From positions 1 through 64,000 of the forward strand of contig JADHZB010001593.1 of NCBI GenBank assembly GCA_015657535.1: DNA of 64,000 bases, written 5' to 3'. The notes below the pieces were generated by a model. It was not told the DNA's origin and made no database searches. It was given only the letters and a program-made list of their open reading frames with translations. The position numbers and the translations under genes are program-made. Origin of the DNA: Nephromyces sp. MM_2019. Lineage: Eukaryota > Apicomplexa > Aconoidasida > Nephromycida. This document shows, piece after piece, positions 34,476 through 45,745 of this stretch (position 1 is its first letter; each line of letters starts with the position of its first letter).

Positions 34476-37400
34476 CTAGGAAGCAGCAACGGGAAGGCTT
34501 TTATTTCCGATGCTTGCAGGGACGTTCACAGCTACCGGTTTCTCTTCATTTTTCTTCTCTGCATCCTCATCTATCCACCTATACAGCAGGAAAAATTTGG
34601 GAGGATTAGTTCTATACCGCTGTACTTTAGAGCATTTAAAGTGCAGGCTTCCCAACAGAAAACCCGAGAGAAGATACAAAAAAAACACACTTCTTACTTT
34701 TAAGAGATGCAAGAAAGTTTGAAGAAAGTAAAAAAAAGGGGAAAGTGGGGATTTTATAAAGCTTAACAACTCATCGGAAAAAAGATCCTCAATTTTTCAG
34801 AAAAGGAGAGGATGAAATGATGAAAAAAAGACGGAAAAAGGAAGAAAACGTGTATTCATCAGAGGATGCGCAAAATCTTCATAAAACTGAAGCATTCACG
34901 AAAAAAAGCCAGTAGTTAGTCGGTAAAATAAAGAAAATAAAAGGCAAGTAGCTGCACTGAAATGTGGAAAAGAAGAGTGTTGGAAATTTATTTTTAACTG
35001 AAGAGGGAAAATAAAACAATTTGGAGTTGGAAAGAGAGGAAATTTTGAATTTTGCTACTTTAATAATCTCGTGAAATATATAGAATCATCTATCTACATA
35101 TATATCTAACATACATGTATAAATTTCTTCTGTATTCAATAATAGGATAAAAGCAAAGAAAAGCAGCAAAACTTCAATATCCATTGAATTCAAAAAAAAA
35201 GACGAAAAACCTTAATAAACTGCCTCATTAAACAAAAAATAGATTTTATCAAAATTTCATCGAAAAAAACAATAAATTTCACCAAATTTCCACAGAATTC
35301 CCATCAAATTCTACCAATGAAAATCTTTCAAAAAATAGTACCATACCTGACCAAAGTCCCGCAATTCCATTCACCAAGACGAGTCACGCCATTCTCTACA
35401 CACAAAAAACCAAGCAAATCTACTATGGAAGCAGAAGAAGAAGCATGATAGGCTTTTCTAAACGCTGTGCGAAACCAAAAAACTATGAAAAATAACACAG
35501 GAAAATGATAAGCAATTTCCAACAAAATTCCTTCCAAAAGAGCAATCGCATCTTCATCTCTACAATCTTCATCAGGTAGCATCATTTTTCCCGAGTTTTT
35601 GGGCAGCTCTTTAGTAATTATAGATCACAGCTGGAAGCTCCACATGAAATATTCTCTTCACAAGTTAAATGGAAAAACAACACACCAAATGACATCTTTT
35701 CATCAAGTTTTGAAGCTTTATTGAAATTAATTCTACACACACTGCAAAAAAACACACACGGTAAGGAATAAAATGAAAAAGAGCGGAAAAAGAGAGCAGC
35801 TATTCAGTGGAGATTGCTACGCAAAAATTGGAACATAGATACATGCACACAAGTACACACAAGCACACATAAGCATACAAGCACACGAGCACACACAAGC
35901 ACACGAGCACACACGAGCACACACAAGCACACGAGCACACATGAGCACACACAAGCACTAAACACACAGGTAATATGCTTACTGGTATATCTGCCAATTC
36001 CATGCCTACTTCCAGCATGCCAATTGCCCTTGTAAGACTTTCCATCAGGCCAAATGATTTCTCCCTGCAAAAAACAAGAGCTCAGTATGCTGAAGGCGCA
36101 CACACACAGGCTAAGAGAGTGCAAAGTATATTCTTAAACAGTAGATAAGGCATGCATTAGCAACAGGGTAATCACTCATTGAATGCAAACAAGTAAAGCC
36201 TGCTTTTTTGAGGCTCTAACAAAAAGGCAGTGAAGAAAGAACACACACATATTTATCAGCGTATTAAACTTAAAGTGATACACCAAAATTTATATAGATA
36301 CACTCACACAAGCTTATATACATGTTCCATCGCACACCCACACATACAAACACCCAAACACACGCCACAAAAACATTGAAAAACTCACCAGAAGAAGCTC
36401 AAATTTCGCTTCATCTTCACCAGAAGCACTTCACACTATTTCAAACGTAAAAACCCAAAAAACTACAAAATTCACACATATACTGCCGAGAAAATTGAGA
36501 AAATCATCACCAAAAAGCATCAAAAAACCACCAGAAAATCCCCAAACCTACTTTCTTAAAAAAAAGGCAAATTCGACTATCTTCACAGAAAAACAAACTT
36601 ACGTAGCCATGCTTTACATCATTAGAATACTCGCCATCGTACACACGGCCATCTGGCCAGGTGAAGACTCCCTTGCCCTCCATATAGCCTCCCTTCCATT
36701 GCCCACGATAATGCCTCTTATCAACCCAGAAATGCTCTCCTTCTCCGGTCAAAGCATTGTCAGTGAACTCTCCAACATATCGATTTCCCTAGACACGAAT
36801 TCAGAGAGAAAATGAAGTTTTTGAACTAGTCGCTCTCTGAAAAATTTTAAGCCTTTTCATCGCTTTGTAGCATAAGCTTTGTAAGTTTGGAGGTATACAC
36901 ACACAAACATGTACACGCACACACATACGCACGCACACATCACTACACTTACATGACTCCAGGTATACGTTCCCTTGCCATACTTTGATCCTTTCCTACA
37001 AACAACACACAAGCAAACATAAAAACCCAAATTTATCACAAAAAAAACCCCAAAAATATCATTTTCACATCCACTTCCAGAGAATTCATCAAAAATGAAA
37101 AGCAAAATTGCAACTCCTTTTGAAAGATAACATACATAATAACAAAGCAAAAAGCAAGAGTACACACCAATACGTACACACGCACAACAGTATACGCACC
37201 GAGACACACATTTCTACCTGCAAAAAATCAAAAAATAAAAGTTCTGATATCGAGTTCCTACACACACAAACATGCCTAAGCTGGAGAGAACAGACGTAAA
37301 ATTTAAAAGCATTTTACTCAAAACTTGAAGAAACTGCACACACAATAACTCTTCAACGTGAGAGATTTCATACACACAAACACAAAGTGGGTATGCTGGA

Positions 37401-40290
37401 GGTAAGGAATTTCGTATACAAAAATACACACAATGGGTACGATAGAGGTAAGGGATAGCACACACACAGTAAACATGCTAGTACTAAACATCTAATCAGG
37501 CAGTACACAAAAAAACCCAGAAAATCACAAATAACAACACTTTAGGAGATTGCAGGCTTCAACTATCAGAAAAACATGTTCTTGTGAAAAAAAGCATCAA
37601 AAACTCACCAATATTGGCCCTCAAAAGTAGTACCATCCTCCCAAACTTCCTTCCCTTCACCATGGGGAACATCATTATCCCAATATCCCTCATATCTGCG
37701 TGTGTAGCAGAGTTAAAGAAGATAGAATGATGCTTTCTCTAATAAACTGCTCAAAAGCATGATGAAGAGCCTTCTACTGCAGAAGTTGGGGTCTTAAAAA
37801 AATGCAGATACACCGATTTGTGGTAGAATAAGAGAATATGCCTTACACACATGAAATTGCTTGAGCTAGCCATTGAAGATATCCACTACACACACCAAGT
37901 TGCTTAACCTCATCACCAATCACCCAAAAAAACCCCTAAATAAACCACCCAAAGTCCCATATACTGAACATGAAACACATTACATAAAAGCCAAACACAC
38001 ACACACCATAAGGTCCCAACAAACACACACCACAAAAAGAAAAATTTCGCATACCCTAAAAAGCAGGAAAAAAGCCTTACAACATACTGCAAAGAGGAAG
38101 AAACAAAACTTCTTACGTGGAATTGTCAGAGTGATAGTAGATTCCGAAGCCTTTGATTTTATCTTCATACCATTGCCCTTCGTACACCTCACCAGTAGCT
38201 GCAAAACACAAAGCCGGGGTGTGTGTGTGATGCAAGTAGTTTACTCTCAGCAGGGAGATGTTTCGCCTCTAAATTTGTCAATTTCACCATAAAGAACGTC
38301 TTCTTATGAGATTTTTACATCCTCTTTTTCACCATCGAAATCGAGTACATGAAAATAACACACAGCAGATAAGAACTGTTGTAGAGCCATGCATATTGGT
38401 GTGTAGTATATCCCTGTGTACAGTATATCTCTGTCTGTAGTATCTCGGTGCCTAGTATAGCTCTGTGTGTGTGGTGTATCTCCGCAAATTTACTAGAATA
38501 AGCATGAAGAAAAGTTATATTTGAAGCCATGATATAAGTGCTTATAGGGCAAACAGGAATGCTTATTGAGGATGGAAGAGGTATAGATAAGTTTAGAAGG
38601 AGGTGTGATATAAGGTGCAACACACACACATAAAGATGAAAATATAAAGGCGGGCAATAATAAAATCATGGAGATGCAGCACACAAGCAGAAACGCCGAC
38701 ACACATACATATAGATACACATAGACACACATACACACAGACACACGCACCCACACACATACACAGACACACGCACCCACACATACACACAGACACACGC
38801 ACCCACACATCCACACAGACACACGCACCTACACACACACACCGACACACACACTTACACTCCCACACATCTCGACCAATTCTAGGCAAACACCATAGAA
38901 TCCACTAGAACGAACCGCCTACCGAGTTTCTTGGGTTTAAACTAATACGAAACTCATCAGCAGCTACCCACACGCAAGTTTCTGCCTCTTCACAATATTA
39001 GCACACACATCTCACTACCAACTGTTTACTAAATAGGCGGTTAGTACATACACACACACACATACATCGCACTACCAACTTACCGTGTTTGAATATCCCA
39101 TGGCCGTGTGACATATTATCCTTCCACTGGCCTTGATAACAAGTGCCATTAGCCCACGTCATCTCACCATCTCCATCACGCTTATCTCCCTAGAAAAACA
39201 CATAAACACACTAGGTCGAGCTTTTAAAGCAAAAAGGCGGGTGCTAATAACAGCAACCTAGTCTTTGAAATTAGTACGAAGAGATTTAGACTTGAAGAGA
39301 TGAAGATGCAGCAAAAATCGTCCCATTTTATACCTAGAGATCGCTAAATTCCTCAATTAAAAAGAGCAATAAGAGACATAGGAACATGATGAAAAAAACA
39401 ACACACACCCAAGTATATCAACACACAACACCTTGCTGGCAAAAATTAGCAAAATACCTTCCATTGCCCTTTATACACTCGATCTTCCGATAATACTTTT
39501 TCAGCATACTTTCTGACCAAAGATTCTTCATCTCCTTCCTTATCAGCCTCTCCTAATGTCGTAGTATCTTCACCTTCCCGATCTGGCAATTCTGTCGACT
39601 GCAAGCAGTAGTATATACACACATCAAAAAAAGCTGTTTATACTTGAATATCTCGAAAAAAAGGCTTTATTGCCTCGTGGCTGCGTGAAGATAATGAATT
39701 CGATCGAAAAACTTCCTCCTTACTAATGAAAATGAGTAAAAAATATTAAAAAAATTATCGATTCCACTTAACGTATAGAAGCACAATCAATAATGATCTA
39801 GAGGGAGAAAAAAAATAGAAAAGCAACAGACTCTGTTTCATTTAGGCTTATTCAAAAAAGCCAATGAAATTCCAATAAAATCATCGATTTCGCACACAAA
39901 GTCTACACCTTCAAAGCTGCGAAATACTCCTTTATAGGGACAAATATCTTGAAGTTTTCAAGAAAAAAAAGCACCAAAAAATGGGATATACAGAAGTGAG
40001 CGGATTGCCTAGTGTAAAACAGGGTTAAGAGACGGTAGTATGTCAACCCTCCATATCTTCAAAGGCACGATAAGCTTCCCTTGATCTGCTGTGTGCGAAC
40101 TTTTCCATTGATCTACTGTGTGCAAACCTTTCCATTCATCTACTATGTGCGAACTTTTCCATTCATCTGCTGCGTGTAAACTTTTCCCTTCGCCTACTGT
40201 GTGTGAACTTTTCCCTCAACCTACCGTGTAAAATTTCTCTTCAAGCAAATCCGTGGCGAACACCCGGGGACACGTACAATAACTGCCCAT
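34476..40290 (-). CDS. MORN-repeat protein with N-terminal acylation signal, ten exons
   Basis: Exons: 40290-40225, 39598-39458, 39189-39084, 38198-38117, 37695-37609, 36995-36953, 36788-36603, 36064-35983, 35395-35347 and 34578-34476. All introns are GT-AG and every phase closes, giving 314 residues. About nine MORN motifs (YxGxW/Y...G.G...W.DG) run from about residue 62 to 275, for example [53 protein letters not shown] and [20 protein letters not shown] arrays bind phospholipids or scaffold membrane-cytoskeleton junctions. The protein starts MGSYCTC: Gly2 with Thr6 fits N-myristoylation, and Cys5 and Cys7 could be palmitoylated, so membrane anchoring is inferred. An acidic linker (residues 23-60) follows and a Lys/Glu-rich tail ends SLPVAAS. 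No kinase or other catalytic domain is seen. An AG just before the ATG (near 40303) suggests a 5' untranslated intron. Exon borders do not coincide with repeat borders. Confidence 0.9.
35845..35962. repeat. CA-rich microsatellite in MORN intron 8
   Basis: Repeated CACACGAGCA and CACACAAGCA words occupy the intron immediately after the donor at 35982. The translated frames on both strands (Thr/His/Lys or Cys/Val/Leu repeats) are artefacts. Confidence 0.75.
37360..37452. repeat. Two-copy repeat of about 46 bp in MORN intron 5
   Basis: Two adjacent copies share TTTC then ATACACACAAACACAAAGTG or its diverged form, then GGTAYGMTRGAGGTAAG. A third partial copy may precede it near 37330. It lies wholly inside the intron between exons 5 and 6. 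Confidence 0.55.
38396..38482. repeat. Short repeat of about 20 bp, TG on the plus strand
   Basis: About four units of the type GTAGTATATCTCTGTGT occur in the MORN intron 3. TG is on the plus strand, opposite to the gene's sense, so this is an exception to the general orientation. Confidence 0.5.
38700..38865. repeat. 26-bp minisatellite in MORN intron 3
   Basis: At least four well-conserved units, on the minus strand GGTGCGTGTGTCTGTGTG plus eight bases such as TATGTGTG, are arranged head to tail and grade into simpler TG sequence. The Cys/Val-rich frames predicted here on the minus strand are produced by the repeat. Confidence 0.8.
40075..40240 (-). repeat. 27-bp minisatellite spanning the first splice donor of the MORN gene
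   Basis: On the minus strand the exon 1 end (AAATTTTACACG, then GTAGG) is followed by five near-perfect 27-base units. Each is of the form GTAGATGAATGGAAAAGTTC then GCACACA. Every unit repeats the junction itself: a CACA/CACG followed by GTAG or GCAG. The repeat starts at or slightly inside the exon, so the array appears to be an expansion of the exon-intron border. The units are open in one frame except for a TGA in the first. Confidence 0.85.
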
Positions 40291-43200
40291 TTTGATGAAG
40301 CTGCAAACAGTGAAAAAATTTCAGTCAAAAATAGTCGACATTCCTGCATGCCAAAAAAGCCACAAAAACCCACAAATTTCAGCCCAATTAATCGATTCAA
40401 CATTCCTTCATCATTCAATTAGGCTTAAACTATCACGTAACTGAAGGTGTCTCAAATCTGCCTTACGCTAAGCCACGGCTTAATGAGAGATATCACTCCA
40501 ATCCAACCAAAACAGAAGTATAATCATCGCATTTGTAGTCATTTAAAATAAAAAAAAGCAAGCAAAAGCGCAAGATGGGTTCTACTTCCAAGGAAGAGGA
40601 GGGCGTTCACTTAGTTAGCCATAAATATTTTATGACGAACACAATTTTCACCCAAAAAACCAAGCTCACAAATCCTAGCATCAGAACCCATACAAATTTC
40701 GTCATTTCTTTACTCCAAAAAATTAAAATTTACACCAGAGAAAACTAATCCTACGTAGTATCCCCTAGTATCTCCCCAAAATACCCCTTACTTCACTACA
40801 AAACGATCTATTTTCCCCAAAGCTTCATTAGATCCTACAACGAACCAAAAGAGAGATTTTGAACAAAAAAGCGAGCAATCGCTTCAAATTTATAAAAAAA
40901 TAAGCCGTTCCCCAAGCAATATATCACCAAAAAACAGCTTTATGCAGTGCATGCAGAAAACGGCAAATTCACAAGAAGGCATGTCATCAGCAGTCATCTT
41001 CAAGCCCTATTATAGGGAGCCCGTTCCACAGCAACAAGCCTGCTCCCAGTACAGAAAAAAGCTAAAATGTCAAAAAGTAAGATTTCCAACTCCATGTAAG
41101 TACTTCAAGATGAAGTAACAAATAGTACATTTCCACCTCCCAAGCAAATCATTCACTTCGCTACAAATTACATACGGAGCTCAACAACATTAGGGCAAAC
41201 AACGTGCAAAAACAATGAGTACTAAACAGCCGAAGAAATTTTCCAAAACGCTGGCTAACCCATAGGATTATGCCCACTACCGCACCTCCAATGATAAACA
41301 AAAAAAATCACGGAACACAAGGAAACACATGAAAAAAAACCAGTCCATTCTTCTAGTGACTCTCTCGTAAAATATATAGTGTGGACAAAAAGATGCTCAA
41401 AGTGAAAAGATGTCGATCTTAAAAAAATGAAGTCACTCGCTTCTATCGTTTCCCCACTGCAACGCATTGTCAACCAAAACTCGTGACTACCGCCTAATAG
41501 CGAGGAATCATCGCACCTCTCACCTCACAAAAAAAAAGTGGGTCAGTACTGTTTAATATCCTCTATCAAAACGCATTTGCCGCTGAAAAATTCAGCGATA
41601 GAATCGAGGTAACTGCCGCAATCTTCACTGGAATTCACAAGGGAGTAAGTGGTACTCAGTGGATCGTCCGTATATAATTCACAGTTTTTTGTAGGAAGTA
41701 GAAATAGCTGAATTGACAAAGCGCTGCTATATATTCCGATAGAGAGTTTTGTACTGCAGTTTAGTCTGTTTTTGGGATGTGTTTTTATATATATTCAACT
41801 AGACTGAAGGGTGGCAGCTTGTTGGTGAACTCTCGCAACTTTTATCTACGCCGCCGCGCACATTAAAGGAACATATTATATAGATTCATGCACAATAGTA
41901 TTGAGTGTGTTGTGCGAACACACGAAGGGTCCATCCATCCAACGTCTAACCCACTTTGGGAATATCCACTCAAACCGGCAGCAGCGCGGCTCTACGAACC
42001 TTGAAAGGCTCGCGACCAAGGAAAAGTTATTTTTGGTGCTAGTGTCTACGCTGATTGGGAAATATGCGGAATGTACGTGAGGAGCTTGGTGTGTGCGACA
42101 AAAACTGCTGTGTGCAGCCAGCGTATGCGCGAAAAACAGCGTCGGCAATGTGTACCGTAAGTTTAGTGCATATGAAAGAAAACATCAGCAATGTGTGTGA
42201 GGAGCTTAATATGTGCGACAAAACAACTACTATGTGCAGCCAGAATAGTAGCCAGAATGATTTGTGCAAGAGAAAACAACAATGTGTACAAGCAGCTTAA
42301 CGTGTGCGACAAGCACAATGTCTACGAAGTCTCACCGGTAGTAGACATGAAATCCTCAAATCAAAAATCTTTTACAGGTTCTTTAGAACATGTGTAGATA
42401 ACTTCTTAGAAGCTCTTTTCTCAATTAAGTGTGTAAATACTGCATATTCAGAAAAATTTAACTGTGGTTTGAGCAGTTTGACCGCAAGTCTGTTGCGTAG
42501 CGGTCAACACAAAATGTTGAAGCGCTTCCCGTCCTTAGCTGCATCTGAGATTATTGAATTTGCTTGCTTTGGATGTTTCACTAAAATCTAGGAGATTCTG
42601 ATTCACAGAGAAACGGCTCCTGATGATAGAAATTTCACGGAAAGCGATCGGATCACATTTATATTCTATAATTTAAATGAAACGTGCCCATATTTTTTCA
42701 TCAAGTTTCAGGCACCATACACACGGTATAAATGCGTTGAAATGTGCAGAAAGAAGTGAATGATTTAGTCAAGGGTTGCTACCGTTTGATTTATGCGCCC
42801 ATTAAATTTTTTTTAAAGCTATTTTGTACAAATTTTTTGCACATTGCAGCCTTATCAAGTTTCGAAAAGCAACCAGATATGCTGTAAAGTACTGTTTCCT
42901 TTAAAGAATCTGGTGGCAGATTTTCAACAGGTCTGCTACTATTTTGTTAATTTACTTGATTTAACAAATTTAGGTTGCCACCACAGAAACCATTCAAATG
43001 CGAAGGCGACCATAGTTACTGAGTATAAAAATCTTGCAACCTTTCCGTGAAAATTTTTAATTTTAGTACCCAACACCTGAATGCTGGGGTTTAGAAAGCA
43101 CTTGCATGATGTCTATTTGTCCGTAGAGTCGTCCTTTTAGACTGGAGTTTGCTATTCCAGAAATTTTACAAGGGATTTAATTTAAGTTCTCAGTACTATT

Positions 43201-45255
43201 GCGTTACTATTAGTTTTAAATTTCATTTTTACATCTTTACCGAGAGTCACAAGTATAGTAAATAAGAATTTTGGACTAACAATTAAGCCAAAACAAAGAA
43301 AGTATACTTGGAAGATATATTTTAAGCTTATATAGTACTCAATAGCTTTTAAAAATGCAGGGAAATTTGTATTCTGAGTTGAACTCAATTGTAGCCATTA
43401 TTTCTGCGCGAGTTTAATAATACGTAACGAAAAAGGGCAGCTGACTCTTACATAAAATTTCATCCGGAGTACCTCTTACGTTATGACATGGCATTAATGA
43501 GCTAAGCTATGTAGAATTACTCTTGCACTAGGTAATGAAACCTACGTACTCAGATACTACAAAATATTTTTTATCGGAGAGTAATTTCAGCACTTCCCGT
43601 GTATTAGTCGCTATGATGTAGGTTCGTTTAGCTTACTTTATGAAAGAAAATTCAACAATGGCATGTCCCAAAGAAGGAATACTTTAAGGAGCTTGCTGTT
43701 CCCTATGCAGCTATAGTGTATTTTTTTCAAGCTAATATCGTACTAACTTCACTGTAAGCTTCTTTTTTGGTGGAAATATGAGCAGCATATTATGAGGCTA
43801 CACATTGTCGCCATTTTCAAAAACTTTGTAATATATGAAGATACTCTTAGTGAAGTAGAGCATGAACCTGCAAGAGGCTCAGGGAGCCTTACTTTGAAGT
43901 ATCCATTATAGCTTTGGGTGGTAGCCTCTTGAGCATCTCTAAGTGTATTAGTTCGCACACCGAATATCAACGCTTCATATGAATATATTTCATGCATGAA
44001 ATAATCCGTAGTTACTAAAATCGCTTATAAAACCCCCTCACTTTGAGGAATTTGTTCAGATACATAATATAATTCTTTGGCCGTTTAAATCTTATCTCTT
44101 AAAAAGTTACCAACTATTTTTTGAAAAGCGTGCACTGCACAATCTGCAAGTCACACAGATAATTCAGGAATAAATTATATAAAAGTAGGCTGTAGACTGT
44201 GAGTTCCTCACTGGGTACACACCTCCGGAGTACTTCATAATTTATTCTTTTTAACGCTAAAGAAGCGTACGGGTATTCCAGATACTAAAAACTAGCCAAA
44301 ATAAGATAAACAACTGCACGCTGTTGCAGCTTTGAGTATGCGCGATGCACCTTATCCCACTAAATCATGTTTTAAGTGCTAGCTAAGGTTATTTAAGTTG
44401 GATGGATGCACATACTATTGATTTCGTACATTACGGGCTTTTGCAGCCATGACAGACGTAATGATACTGCTTAACATATTTTAGAGCGGAATTATGCATA
44501 CATTTAAAATAAGTGGCTATGCAGCATCACGAGAATTTTTATTCGGGAAATCTATTTTGATTTCAGTAAATGACTAGCAAAAAGTATGGTACACGATTTA
44601 TTATACTGGAATGATTAGCAATGGCAGTTACGGATTTTCTGGAAGCTCAATGCGTGTATCTTTACTAATTTGCTGCCAAGCACTTTCGGTGCCTCCCTTG
44701 AGTACATTCCTAAATATTAATCGACTGCCCTTTCTCAGACGAATTGTATGGTTTTATCGCTATAAATCTGGAAATATTTTGTTCTTGTCTAACAAAATTT
44801 TCCGTTATCAATCAGCCGGCTAAGGAGTGCTATATGATGAATTGAAATTAAGCTGTTGGCGTGAACCCTAATAGTATACAGCTCGTGCCATCATGTAACT
44901 TCCATATCATTGATACCTTTATGTGCAAGGGTTATTATTGGGCAAGTATTAATAAAACCAGACTTAATTTACCAAAGCCATATTGTGAGGACCCTTAAAT
45001 CTCTTTTCTATTATGCATGCTTCGTTTGCTATTTCATAAATAGCAATTTTGGCACAGGCTAGTTTTCGTGGTCGGCTCACTTAGGTAGCCTGATTGCAGC
45101 AGTGGTTTATTCATGCAGACTTAAGGGCCTGGCCCGTTTGAGAGTTGGTATCAAGAAATTTTCGAATCCTTCTGCAGTGCTAAATTCTCCTTTTGCAGTA
45201 CCAGCAAACAAGGCACGGTTTGATTACAATGCCCTTATGCGCTGAGGTTCTTTTT
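40291..45255. other. Largely empty; one three-copy repeat at 42.06-42.32 kb
   Basis: AT-rich DNA with short frames only. Simple TG/CA runs stop near 40.2 kb and are almost absent to the end of the window. I saw no conserved domain or RNA gene. Confidence 0.45.
42060..42320 (+). repeat. Three diverged copies of a segment coding NVxEELxxCDK
   Basis: Copies start near 42067, 42188 and 42281, each with a core like GTGAGGAGCTTRRTRTGTGC followed by GACAA. The first two copies lie in one open plus-strand frame (42055-42300) reading NVREELGVCDK and NVCEELNMCDK. The third is in another frame (NVYKQLNVCDK). A coding origin is possible but no start or partner exon is clear. Confidence 0.45.
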
Positions 45256-45745
45256 CTAAGTATTAAAGAGCTCATTATACTGCTTTTTTACCCTTTGAAT
45301 TTCTTGCTCAAGTTGAGACCGGATTGTTGACCTAAAAGTAAAAGAATACTTAACCGTACACTGCCTCATATTTTACATAATATAAGGGCTTTTTCATTTC
45401 TTAGTACAACTACTTGAGTTACCTTATATCTTTCTCCTGTAATGCAAGGTTGCGCAAATGTTCTTTGTCAGATAGGAGACAACTTTGTGCAGACGCTATA
45501 TCTTCTTCAAGAAGCTTTTTTTCCATTAAAAGGCTCTCATGGGACAAAAGCTCTTTTAACAACTCTCTTTCCAGTTGAATATTTTCAGCCTTTTGGGAAC
45601 GCTGCTTCTCTTCACAGCACTTTAAACTACTCTCTAGGCTAGACTTTGCTTGAGAGAGCTTAATAGCTTCAGCGGTAACGCTTTCATTCTCTGCTTGTAG
45701 CTCATCGATTATGGAATATATTCTCGTAACTGACTCACTGGCCAT
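45256..45745 (-). CDS. Small coiled-coil protein, two exons
   Basis: Not recognised beyond structure. Exon 1 is 45745-45423 from an ATG at 45745; a 91-base GT-AG intron joins it in phase 2 to exon 2 (45331-45256), ending in TAG. The 132-residue product is almost wholly heptad-like and charged: ENESVTAEAIKLSQAKSSLE, KCCEEKQRSQKAENIQLERE, LLMEKKLLEEDIASA, then RSTIRSQLEQEIQRVKKQYN. No leader or membrane segment is present. Small coiled-coil proteins of this kind occur among kinetochore, centriolar and axonemal components; I cannot choose between them. The intron is short and lacks TG repeats, unlike those of P5CDH and the MORN gene. Confidence 0.7.

Noticed and set aside
35800..36124. Cys/Leu/Val repeat frames on the minus strand and a Thr/His/Lys frame on the plus strand
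   Set aside because: They are CA microsatellite artefacts; only 35983-36064 is a real MORN exon.
38493..38889. VCVCVC-type frames on the minus strand
   Set aside because: They are products of the 26-bp minisatellite in a MORN-gene intron.
32530..40240. Possible CRISPR or other spaced-repeat arrays
   Set aside because: The units are head-to-tail tandem repeats without unique spacers, in a eukaryotic genome.
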